From positions 1 to 9,236 of the forward strand of contig CALGIB010000067.1 in assembly GCA_937915955.1 (NCBI GenBank): a stretch of DNA of 9,236 nucleotides, written 5' to 3'. This document shows positions 1 through 6,404 of this stretch, one piece after another (the stretch's first letter is position 1; each line of letters starts with the position of its first letter). A program made the translations under genes and the position numbers. This stretch comes from an uncultured Pseudomonadota bacterium (GTDB taxonomy: Bacteria > Myxococcota_A > UBA796 > CAJQPC01). The notes below the pieces were generated by a model. The model made no database searches and was not told the origin of the DNA. It saw nothing but the letters and a program-made list of their open reading frames with translations.

Positions 1-429
1 CTCATGGACGCCGACGTCGACGGCCACCACATCGCGACCCTGCTGCTGATCTTCTTCTACCGGCACCTGCCGCAGCTGATCGAGGCGGGCCACGTCTTCC
101 TGGCCCAGCCACCGCTGTACCGCATCGACGCGGGCAAGGAGACCTGGTGGGCCGCGGACGACGACGAGAAGGAGCGCATCCTCAGCAAGCTCCCGGCCCG
201 CTGGAAGCCTGAGATCAGCCGCTTCAAGGGGCTCGGCGAGATGATGCCCAAGACGCTCTACTCGACCACCCTGGACCCGCGGCGGCGCCGCCTGCTCAAG
301 GTCGAGATCCCCGAACTGGCCCGCGTGAAGACGAACAACGTGATGTCCGAGCTGATGGGCAAGGACCCCTCGGCCCGCTTCCGCTTCATCATGGACGGCG
401 CGGCCGAGGTCGAAGCGCTGGACGTGTGA
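1..429 (+). CDS. parE: Type IIA DNA topoisomerase B subunit, ParE-like (topoisomerase IV subunit B), C-terminal fragment
   Basis: The gene enters from the left edge; only the last 142 codons are present. The protein is the ATPase/TOPRIM subunit of a type IIA topoisomerase (with ParC or GyrA), which relaxes or decatenates DNA. Visible: the TOPRIM acidic motif DADVDG at codons 3-8, coordinating Mg2+, and the conserved RFKGLGEM block at about bases 220-243, followed by TTLDP and a run of arginines. The 70-odd residues between the two motifs leave no room for the large insertion found in E. coli-type GyrB. RFKGLGEM (Phe rather than Tyr) and TTLDP (rather than TTMDP) favour ParE over GyrB. The C-terminus (FIMDGAAEVEALDV) is intact and ends at TGA 427-429. 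Family membership is near certain; ParE versus a second GyrB paralogue is an inference from a fragment. The stop overlaps the start of the downstream membrane-protein gene. Confidence 0.9.
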   Translation, partial: LMDADVDGHHIATLLLIFFYRHLPQLIEAGHVFLAQPPLYRIDAGKETWWAADDDEKERILSKLPARWKPEISRFKGLGEMMPKTLYSTTLDPRRRRLLKVEIPELARVKTNNVMSELMGKDPSARFRFIMDGAAEVEALDV

Positions 430-2234
430 GCCGCCCTCTCCCCGCCGGGGCGGCTTGGGCGCTGGCCGCGCTGGGCTACCTGGCGCTGGCCTGCGCGCTG
501 ACCTGGCCGCTGGTCACGGCGCTGAACAGCTCGCTGCTGGGCTTTCCGAACATCGACCAGGGTGACACGGTCATGCTGCGCGGCGTCGTCGCCGAGCTGC
601 TCAGCCACCCGGGCGACTTCCCGGTCTCGACCCAGGTCTACTTCCCCTTCGGCTTCCCGGTCATGCACCTGGTCCCGAACCTGATGGACCACGCCACCGG
701 CGCGCTGCTGACGGCGCTGCCGTTTCCGCTGTCGGACAACCTCTGGTGGCTGTTCATGCTCACGGCCAACGGCCTGGCCGCCCACCGCCTGGGCCACCGC
801 CTGGGTGGGCACGGCGCCGGCGTCGTGCTGGGCATGGGCTGGCTCTGCTCCGAGGCGCTGCTGCGCGAAGCCAACGTGCACCACGCCCCGCAGATCATGT
901 GCTTCTGGGCACCCCTGTACCTGGACGCGCTGCTCATGACGCTGTCGCGCGAGGGGCGCTGGCGTCACGCGGCGATGGCCGGGCTGTTCATGGGCCTGGC
1001 TGGCCTGACCTACTGGTACGGGGCGATGTTCCTGGCCTTCGCCTCGGTGCCGGTGGCGGCCTGGGGGCTGCGCGCCCACTCGTGGCGGCGCCTGGCGCTG
1101 GCCGTCGTCGTCGCGCTCGTCGTCGCGCTGCCCATGCTGATGCCCGAGCTGATGTCCTGGGACACGCTGCCTCTGACCGGAGGTGAGTCCCCGGCCCCCG
1201 TGCGCATGGACGGGGACCTGAGCGCGGTCCCGGAGGGCCTGAAGTTCATCACCCAGCAGGGCGGCGATCCGCTCTTCCCCCTCCGACGGAGCCCCATCGA
1301 CCGCAGCAACGCGCTGTCCCTGGTCGTCCTCGGGCTCGCCGCCTTCAGCCTCTGGAGGCGACGACGCGAGCCGCGGGCGTGGGCGCTGCTGGGCATCGCC
1401 GCCGTCGGCTACGTCTTCGTGCTGGGCCCCTACCTGAAGTGGGGCGAGGACGCGCTCGGCCCCAGCCTGCCCTTCCTCTGGCTCGGCAAGCTGCACCCCT
1501 TCCTGGCGCGGCTGACCTGGCCCCAGCGCTGGGGGCTGCTGCTGCCGCTGGGCCTGCTGCCCCTGGCCGCCCTGGCCCCCCGCTCCTGGTATGCCGCCCC
1601 TCTGATCCTGCTGGAGACCCTGCTGCTGTCCGGAAACGCTCCGCTCTTCGTGCAGGACCTCTCGGACCTCGAGGGCTGGCGAGCGCTGCAGGCCAGCGAC
1701 GGCGCCGTGCTCGAGCTCCCCCTCGCCCGCCCGGGTCCGCTGGCCCCCCTCGTCGGACTCCACCAGCGCTACCACCGCAAGGCCCTGGTGAACCCGATGC
1801 TGCTGCCGCCCGGGGCCGAGGCGCCCGGTGAGTGGGACGCCTGGCTGCGGGAGATGTCGCTGATCCAGAGCCTCCTGGTCGCCGAGAAGGGCCGCGCGCT
1901 GGCCGATCCCGGACCGGACGCAGTGGTCCAGCTGCGCGAGGCCGGGGTGGGCGCCATCGCCATCGACGCGCTGCCGGGCAGCACCCTGAAGACCTCGCGC
2001 CTGGTGAAGCTGAGGGCGGGCCTGACCCGCGTCCTGGGCGAGCCCGAGGACCACGGCTGCGCCCTGGTGTGGTGGGTGGCGCCGCCGCTGTACCGGACCG
2101 AGCCGCTCGAGGACGGCGACCGCTGGAGGGCCGGGGTCGAGGCCCGCTACTCCCAGACGCCGCAGCCGGAGCTGGACACGCTCATCGAGCCGACCTGGAA
2201 CAAGCTCTGGGCGAGACCCTCGGCGAGGCCGTGA
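426..2234 (+). CDS. Polytopic membrane protein, probable GT-C-type glycosyltransferase-like
   Basis: 602 residues from GTG 426, which overlaps the topoisomerase stop by 4 nt (GTGA). No good Shine-Dalgarno lies at normal spacing, so translational coupling is likely. Hydrophobic stretches lie at about residues 10-32, 85-113, 129-145, 155-172, 181-213, 219-240, 295-309, 318-336, 368-384 and 388-403, giving roughly 9-11 membrane spans, followed by a soluble C-terminal domain (about 405-602). After the first span comes a polar loop with acidic residues (NIDQGD, 42-47) and an FPFGFP segment (73-78). This layout, with the late span preceded by FLARLTWPQRW (359-369) and a C-terminal VLELPLA strand (428-434), resembles GT-C lipid-linked-sugar glycosyltransferases and related uncharacterised proteins. 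That is inference from architecture; donor, acceptor and activity cannot be read. It could instead be a non-catalytic membrane protein of the same fold. It ends 4 nt from the convergent SDR gene. Confidence 0.8.
   Translation: MSRPLPAGAAWALAALGYLALACALTWPLVTALNSSLLGFPNIDQGDTVMLRGVVAELLSHPGDFPVSTQVYFPFGFPVMHLVPNLMDHATGALLTALPFPLSDNLWWLFMLTANGLAAHRLGHRLGGHGAGVVLGMGWLCSEALLREANVHHAPQIMCFWAPLYLDALLMTLSREGRWRHAAMAGLFMGLAGLTYWYGAMFLAFASVPVAAWGLRAHSWRRLALAVVVALVVALPMLMPELMSWDTLPLTGGESPAPVRMDGDLSAVPEGLKFITQQGGDPLFPLRRSPIDRSNALSLVVLGLAAFSLWRRRREPRAWALLGIAAVGYVFVLGPYLKWGEDALGPSLPFLWLGKLHPFLARLTWPQRWGLLLPLGLLPLAALAPRSWYAAPLILLETLLLSGNAPLFVQDLSDLEGWRALQASDGAVLELPLARPGPLAPLVGLHQRYHRKALVNPMLLPPGAEAPGEWDAWLREMSLIQSLLVAEKGRALADPGPDAVVQLREAGVGAIAIDALPGSTLKTSRLVKLRAGLTRVLGEPEDHGCALVWWVAPPLYRTEPLEDGDRWRAGVEARYSQTPQPELDTLIEPTWNKLWARPSARP
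1107..1130 (+). repeat. Imperfect 12-bp tandem duplication within the membrane-protein gene
   Basis: Two adjacent 12-bp units, GTCGTCGCGCTC and GTCGTCGCGCTG, differ at one base and encode VVAL twice inside a predicted membrane span (residues 228-235). The duplication is in frame and adds hydrophobic residues only. It could be a small slippage duplication or simply biased codon use for a Val/Ala/Leu-rich helix. Confidence 0.4.
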
Positions 2235-2238
2235 GGGC

Positions 2239-3084
2239 TCAGGTCTCCCAGGGATCCAGCTCGGGCTCGGCCGCGCCCAGCCCCGGGGGATCCGGGATCG
2301 GCCAGAGGTCCCCCCAGAGCGAGGCGCCGCCGTCGACCGTCCAGGTCTCCCCCGTGACGTACTCGCCGGCCGGGCTGGCCAGGTAGGCCACCAGCCAGGC
2401 GATCTCCTCGCGTCGTGCCAGGCGCTTGGCCGGGACCAGGCTCTGCAGCCGCTCGAGCACGCCCAGCTCCTTCGGGTACCTGGACAGGCCGCTGCTCGCG
2501 ACGTAGCCCGGCGCCACGCAGTTGAGCCGGATGCCTCGGCTGGCCCACTCGACGGCCAGCGTGCGCGTCATGGACTCGACCCCCGAGCGCGCCGCCACGC
2601 TGTGGGCCATGCCCGTGAAGCCACGCCGGGAGAGCATGGTGATGTTCACGACGCGACCGCCGTTGGCCAGCATCCAGGCGTCGGCGACCGCGCGGGTCAG
2701 GTTCCAGGTGCCGGTCAGGTTGGTGCCCACGACGGCGTCGAAGCCGCGGGGTGTGATCGTCTCGGCGGGCGCGAGGAACTGGCCCCCGCCGTTGTTGACC
2801 AGGACGTCCAGCCGCCCGAAGCGGCCGAGGATGTCCTGGACGACCTGGGCCACGCGCTCCCGGTCCCGGATGTCCAGGGTCATGGCGACCACCTGGCCCC
2901 GGCACTCCCGGTCCAGGCTGAGCGCCGCGGGCTCGACGTTCGCCGCCTTGCGCGAGGCGATGACCACCGTCGCGCCCAGGTTGGCCAGCTCTCGGGCGAT
3001 CTGGGCGCCGATGCCCGTGCCGCCGCCGGTGACCAGCGCGACCTGCCCCTGGAGCAGATCGTCGCGGAAGATGCTCGAGCTCAT
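2239..3084 (-). CDS. Short-chain dehydrogenase/reductase, similar to peroxisomal trans-2-enoyl-CoA reductase (PECR) / 2,4-dienoyl-CoA reductase group
   Basis: 281 residues. The Rossmann nucleotide-binding motif TGGGTGIG is at 19-26, a basic SRK after strand 2 (44-46) suggests NADPH preference, D71 follows strand 3, and the NNGGGQFL block is at 97-104. N122 lies in GTNLTG, an APG in 191-193, and TVDGGASL near the C-terminus. The usual SDR catalytic YxxxK is absent: the aligned stretch reads AHSVAARSGVESM, putting Ser162 and Arg166 at the Tyr and Lys positions. As I recall, mammalian PECR has the very similar HSGAARAGV there, and NNGGGQFL is also a PECR hallmark, so this looks like a subfamily trait rather than decay. 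Likely role: NADPH-dependent reduction of an enoyl-CoA or related acyl substrate (inference). I chose ATG 3084 because GGAGG lies 5 nt upstream and homology begins there; a longer frame from 3141 would overlap the kinase. Last gene of the minus-strand cluster. Confidence 0.92.
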   Translation of the reverse strand: MSSSIFRDDLLQGQVALVTGGGTGIGAQIARELANLGATVVIASRKAANVEPAALSLDRECRGQVVAMTLDIRDRERVAQVVQDILGRFGRLDVLVNNGGGQFLAPAETITPRGFDAVVGTNLTGTWNLTRAVADAWMLANGGRVVNITMLSRRGFTGMAHSVAARSGVESMTRTLAVEWASRGIRLNCVAPGYVASSGLSRYPKELGVLERLQSLVPAKRLARREEIAWLVAYLASPAGEYVTGETWTVDGGASLWGDLWPIPDPPGLGAAEPELDPWET

Positions 3085-3089
3085 CGCGG

Positions 3090-3094
3090 CCTCC
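3090..3094 (-). promoter_or_regulatory. Ribosome binding site of the SDR gene
   Basis: Read on the minus strand, GGAGG lies 5 nt before ATG 3084. It decides the start against an in-frame upstream codon at 3141 that would overlap the end of the kinase gene by 28 nt. Confidence 0.75.
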
Positions 3095-3113
3095 GGGCGG
3101 CCCCTATCCTCTG

Positions 3114-4646
3114 TCAGAGGCCGTTGGCCCGCTCCAGACACTCGAGCACGTCCAGCGCCGACAGCGGCGAGCTCAGCACCCGCGCGCCGTGGTTCGGGGG
3201 CGCCTCCATCGCGCCGACGAAGACCAGCACGCGCTCGGCGAGCTCCGGCCAGCGCGCGGCCACGACCTCGGTGGTCTCCTGGTCCAGCCCTGGCAGGAAG
3301 CGACTGCAGACGACCAGGTCCGGGCGCTGCGCGTCGATGGTCAGCACGGCCTCGGCCCAGGTCCGGCAGTAGCGGACCTGGTGGCCCAGGGCCCCGAGCA
3401 GGCTGATCAGCTCGCCGATCTCGTGGGTGCGGGGGTCGATCACCACCAGATCGACGCGCGCGCCGGTGCCCAGGACGTTGGGGTCCCGGGGCAGCTCGAC
3501 CCGGTAGGTGCTGCCACGCGAGCTGCTCTCGACCACCCGGAGCCGGCCGCCGTGGGCGCGCACGATGCTCGCCGCCACCGACATGCCCAGCACCGAGCCG
3601 GGTCGACCTGCGCCGCTCAGACCCCAGGGTTGCCGGATCCGCTCCGCGACCGCTGGGGGCACGCCGCCGCCGCTGTCCTCGACGTCGATGCAGACGAAGC
3701 GGCCCTGAAGGCGGCCCAGCAGCCTCATGCTCCCGCGCCGGTTCATGCTGTCCGCCCCGTTGATGAGCAGCGACGTCAGCATCTGGCGGAGCTGCACCTC
3801 GTCGCCCCTCAGCCTCAGCCCCTCCTCCGGCAGCTCGATCTTCAGCTGGATGCGCTCCAGCCGACGTCCGCAGGCCTTGATGGCCTCGATCACCAGCAGC
3901 CCCAGGTCGAGGTCCTGCTGCCGACCCGGGCCCGGGCGCGCCACGACGTCCAGGTTCGCGACGATGAGCCCGATTCGCCGGGCGTGATCGGCGACGACGT
4001 CGAGGTGCCGCTGCACCTGCTCCGGGTCCACGTCCTCGCCCAGCGCCTCCACCAGCTCCAGCCGGCCCAGGATCACGGACAGGGGGTTGTTGACCTCGTG
4101 GGAGACCGCCTGGGCGAGCTCGCCGAGCAGGGCCAGGCGTCGATCGTGCTGCAGCTCGTTCTCGAGCAGCTGGTGCACGCTCAGGTCCCGGATGACGAGC
4201 AGGTCGACGACCCCTGGGCTGTCCGAGATCCGGGCCTTGGCCAGGTGCACCGAGCGGCCGTCGATCAGCTGGGACTGCCCGCCCTCCTGGCAGGCGCGCA
4301 GCGCCTCCTCACGTTTGACGAAGTTGTCGCAGATCCGACCCGTCAGGGCCGCCTCGATCGCTCGCCGGTTGCGGTCCAGGATCTGGCCCATCGCGTCGAT
4401 GGTCACCAGCATGTCCGGGGACTCGTTCCAGAGGGTCCGGAAGTGCGCCTCGGACAGCTGGAGCGCCTGGTTGCGCAGCTTGACGGCGTCCTCGAGGCTG
4501 TGCATGGCGCGGCGGACCGCCACGCGCTCGGCGGGGTCGGCCCGGGCCTGACGCTCCGCCCGCCGCACGAGCGCCTCGATGGTCTTCTCCGCAGCCGCGA
4601 GCTTTCGCTCGAGGTCCGCGACGGTAGCGGCAACGGGCTCAGCCAC
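3114..4646 (-). CDS. Soluble PAS/HisKA/HATPase sensor histidine kinase with degenerate C-terminal receiver
   Basis: 510 residues, no membrane segment or signal peptide, so cytoplasmic. An N-terminal coiled-coil-like helix (about 8-65, DLERKLAAAEKTIEALVRR) leads into a PAS-like domain (about 66-155), a signalling helix, and a DHp domain with the H-box SHEVNNPLS (phospho-acceptor His183). The ATPase domain has an N-box at 288-297 (N296 kept, the earlier Asn is Ser292), a G1 box EDSGGGVP (323-330), and a G2 region GSVLGMS (350-356) where one glycine is Val, then IVRAHGG. Residues 398-508 form a receiver-like domain: PDLVVCSRFLPG has Ser448 where the phospho-acceptor Asp belongs, and the conserved Lys before Pro494 is Ser493. 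GTG 4646 overlaps the FIST gene stop by 8 nt with no clear Shine-Dalgarno, so coupled translation is likely. The FIST neighbour is probably its sensory partner. No cognate response regulator is seen in the window. Confidence 0.93.
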   Translation of the reverse strand: MAEPVAATVADLERKLAAAEKTIEALVRRAERQARADPAERVAVRRAMHSLEDAVKLRNQALQLSEAHFRTLWNESPDMLVTIDAMGQILDRNRRAIEAALTGRICDNFVKREEALRACQEGGQSQLIDGRSVHLAKARISDSPGVVDLLVIRDLSVHQLLENELQHDRRLALLGELAQAVSHEVNNPLSVILGRLELVEALGEDVDPEQVQRHLDVVADHARRIGLIVANLDVVARPGPGRQQDLDLGLLVIEAIKACGRRLERIQLKIELPEEGLRLRGDEVQLRQMLTSLLINGADSMNRRGSMRLLGRLQGRFVCIDVEDSGGGVPPAVAERIRQPWGLSGAGRPGSVLGMSVAASIVRAHGGRLRVVESSSRGSTYRVELPRDPNVLGTGARVDLVVIDPRTHEIGELISLLGALGHQVRYCRTWAEAVLTIDAQRPDLVVCSRFLPGLDQETTEVVAARWPELAERVLVFVGAMEAPPNHGARVLSSPLSALDVLECLERANGL

Positions 4647-5769
4647 CGAAGGCGATCCCGGTGAGGGTGTGGTTCACGAGCAGGGGTCCGTACTGCTCGC
4701 CGTAGGTCGAGAAGCCCGCCGAGGGCACCGGGGCCATCGCCTCTCCGAGCTCCCGGAGCTGCTGGTGGGCCTCGGCCTCGAGCAGGCGGCCACCGCAGTT
4801 GAAGAGCAGCAGGCCCTGGGCGTCTAGCCCCTCCGTGGCGCTCTCGAGCCCCGATCGGGTGCGCTCGACCAGGTGCTGACCTCGCATCACGCGCAGCACC
4901 TCGCCCTCCTCGACCGCGCCTCGGAGCGCCAGGGCGCCCCCTGGCAGCGCCGAGAACGGCGAGCGCATCCGGTACTCGGGCCCGACGCGGATGCCGAAGC
5001 AGATCTCACGGCGGCTGGGCAGCAGCGGGTCCGCCTCGAGGTCCGCGGCGTCGATGCCAGCGAGCCCGGCGTAGACCTGCGCAGCCGGCCAGCCGTCCAG
5101 CTCGTACACGATGCGCTCGGCGGCCGCCGCCCGGGTCACGACCACGCGCCGCGGGGTGGCCTCGAAGTGGTGGACCGCGAAGACCCGGTGCGGCACTCGG
5201 GGCTGCAGCAGCAGGATCAGGCTGGACGAGGGACTGACCTGGCCGTCGAGGAAGACCGAGGTGCCCTCCATCTTCAGGTCATCGGCGACGCTGCCTCCGA
5301 CCAGGGGGATCCCCGGGGAGGCCAGCGCGAGGGAGGCCACCAGGCGCTCCTCGGACCTGGACAGCCCGTCGGTCAGCGTGACGAGCACGCAGCCGGCGGA
5401 CTCGAGCCCGGAGCGCTCCAAACCCAGCTCGCGGGCCAGGAGTTCGACCCGGGTCTCGCCGTCGGAGAAGTGGAAGAGGCTGGTGTCGCGCACCACCTGC
5501 GCCGACAGCCGGATCGGCTCGTAGAGCGCCATCGCGCTGATCCCGCCGCGGTACAGCCGGCCAGCGCCGAGCTCGCCCATGGTCGAGCAGCCCATCGTCC
5601 GGGCGCCGGAGAACGCCGCTCGCAGCTGCGCCGCGACCTGCTCCGCCTCGTGGGCCGTGGAGTGGAACGCCAGCACGGCCACCGGCTCTCCGGTCAGCCC
5701 TCGCTTCAGCTCGGCGATCGCCCCCGGCGTAGAAGTGAGCTGAGTTGCCGCAGCGCGCACAGCCAGCAC
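4639..5769 (-). CDS. FIST N/FIST C domain signal-sensing protein
   Basis: 376 residues with no signal peptide. FIST domains are proposed to sense small ligands, possibly amino acids, and are typically linked to kinases or cyclic-di-GMP enzymes. The N-terminal FIST domain (about 25-215) carries the characteristic GCSTMGEL (60-67) and LVGGSVADD (156-164). The C-terminal domain (about 225-374) ends with the hallmark GFSTYGEQYGP (352-362) followed by VNHTLTGIAFG (365-375). Length suits a stand-alone FIST protein with nothing fused to it. The start chosen is GTG 5769, with a weak GGGG 5 nt upstream (5775-5778); an in-frame GTG at 5760 is possible but has no ribosome binding site. It overlaps the kinase gene by 8 nt, the usual FIST-kinase partnership, and lies 29 nt after the Rieske gene with no terminator visible between. 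The ligand cannot be inferred. Confidence 0.92.
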   Translation of the reverse strand: MLAVRAAATQLTSTPGAIAELKRGLTGEPVAVLAFHSTAHEAEQVAAQLRAAFSGARTMGCSTMGELGAGRLYRGGISAMALYEPIRLSAQVVRDTSLFHFSDGETRVELLARELGLERSGLESAGCVLVTLTDGLSRSEERLVASLALASPGIPLVGGSVADDLKMEGTSVFLDGQVSPSSSLILLLQPRVPHRVFAVHHFEATPRRVVVTRAAAAERIVYELDGWPAAQVYAGLAGIDAADLEADPLLPSRREICFGIRVGPEYRMRSPFSALPGGALALRGAVEEGEVLRVMRGQHLVERTRSGLESATEGLDAQGLLLFNCGGRLLEAEAHQQLRELGEAMAPVPSAGFSTYGEQYGPLLVNHTLTGIAFGG

Positions 5770-5798
5770 GATCGCCCCAAGTAGGGCTCGATGCTACC

Positions 5799-6293
5799 TC
5801 AGACCTCGACGCAGACAGCGTCTCCGACGACCTTCACGGAGAAGGTGTGCACCTTGTCCGAGGGCGAGGTCAGGCAGCTCCCGTCCCGGATGTCGAACAT
5901 CCAGCCGTGATACGGACAGGTCAGGATGTGCCCGTCGAGGGTCCCCTCACCCAGCGGTCCCTCTGCGTGAGGACAGGTGTTCGACGTGGCAAACCACTCG
6001 TTGCCGACCTTGCAGAGGGCGATCGCCTTGCCGGCGACGATGATCTCGATGGGCACACCGGGCTCGAGCGCGTCCTTGTGGAGCACCACCTCGTAGCCGT
6101 CCGGAGGCGTCACGTCCTTGGGCGCCTCGATGCCGAGATTCAGCGCCTTCTCGGCGGCCTGGAGCGGCGCGTCGGGCGGACGCGGAGCGCTCGGCGCGGC
6201 CTCGCTCCGTCCCAACAGGCCGGTGATGGCCTTTCGGAGAGGAGCACGCATGCCGTCCTCTCGACCGAAGACAAGGTCCTTCCACAGACTCAT
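5799..6293 (-). CDS. Rieske [2Fe-2S] ferredoxin-like protein with N-terminal extension
   Basis: 164 residues. The C-terminal part (about 66-164) is a Rieske domain: CPH (Cys107, His109), 16 residues, then CPYH (Cys126, His129), the full Cys2His2 ligand set for one [2Fe-2S] cluster. The surrounding EGPLGEGTLDG and HGWMFDIRDGSC fit soluble Rieske ferredoxins (NirD/BphF-like) that carry electrons to oxygenases or reductases. No oxygenase catalytic domain follows and there is no signal peptide, so it is likely a cytoplasmic electron carrier or redox sensor. About 60 extra residues precede the domain: a basic amphipathic helix (15-29) and an Ala/Pro linker (31-45). ATG 6293 has GAGGGAG 5 nt upstream. 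An internal ATG at 6251 (Met15) also has an AGAGG at good spacing, so the start is not certain. First gene of the presumed Rieske-FIST-kinase-SDR operon. Its electron partner is unknown; the SDR is not a known Rieske client. Confidence 0.92.
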   Translation of the reverse strand: MSLWKDLVFGREDGMRAPLRKAITGLLGRSEAAPSAPRPPDAPLQAAEKALNLGIEAPKDVTPPDGYEVVLHKDALEPGVPIEIIVAGKAIALCKVGNEWFATSNTCPHAEGPLGEGTLDGHILTCPYHGWMFDIRDGSCLTSPSDKVHTFSVKVVGDAVCVEV

Positions 6294-6298
6294 CCAAG

Positions 6299-6305
6299 CT
6301 CCCTC
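6299..6305 (-). promoter_or_regulatory. Ribosome binding site of the Rieske gene
   Basis: Read on the minus strand, the purine run GAGGGAG ends 5 nt before ATG 6293. It supports this start over the internal Met15 codon, although the latter is also preceded by a plausible AGAGG. Confidence 0.6.
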
Positions 6306-6393
6306 GCTGGCCGTCGCACGAGGTCATAGCCTGCCACAGCCGGGCGATCGCGCGCCTCGTCAAGGCTGGCCGAGCGTGTGAGACTGCTGGGCC

Positions 6394-6398
6394 AGGAG
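6394..6398 (+). promoter_or_regulatory. Ribosome binding site of the rhodanese-like gene
   Basis: AGGAG lies 6 nt before ATG 6405. It decides the start against an in-frame GTG at 6378, which has no purine-rich element upstream. Confidence 0.7.
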
Positions 6399-6404
6399 AC
6401 ATGC

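Larger units (their letters stand above)
6294..6404. promoter_or_regulatory. Divergent intergenic region, presumed to hold promoters for both flanking operons
   Basis: 111 nt lie between the divergent starts of the Rieske gene (minus) and the rhodanese-like gene (plus). By position it should drive both transcription units. I see no convincing -35/-10 pair. On the minus strand TTGACG (6358-6363) and TATGAC (6323-6328) resemble sigma-70 elements but are 29 nt apart, too far to work as a pair. An 8-bp palindrome GCGATCGC lies at 6344-6351; an operator role is possible but not supported by anything else. The sequence is somewhat less GC-biased around 6320-6335 than the coding DNA. Confidence 0.45.

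Noticed and set aside
258..2054. A 598-codon minus-strand open frame opposite the membrane-protein gene
   Set aside because: Same in-register antisense effect; product is Gln/Arg/Gly-rich with no domain, while the sense frame shows clear membrane spans.
3085..3141. Longer SDR start at 3141
   Set aside because: It would add 19 residues with no counterpart in the family and overlap the kinase gene; ATG 3084 has a GGAGG at ideal spacing.
3189..4664. A 491-codon plus-strand frame opposite the histidine kinase, and a similar one at 4873-5784 opposite FIST
   Set aside because: Both are in register with the sense codons and explained by codon bias; the sense frames carry unmistakable kinase and FIST motifs.
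6344..6351. GCGATCGC palindrome as an operator
   Set aside because: A single 8-bp palindrome in very GC-rich DNA is weak evidence, and symmetry does not extend into the flanks.
6323..6363. Minus-strand TTGACG and TATGAC as a sigma-70 promoter for the Rieske operon
   Set aside because: The two hexamers are 29 nt apart rather than about 17, and no alternative hexamer lies at the right distance from either.
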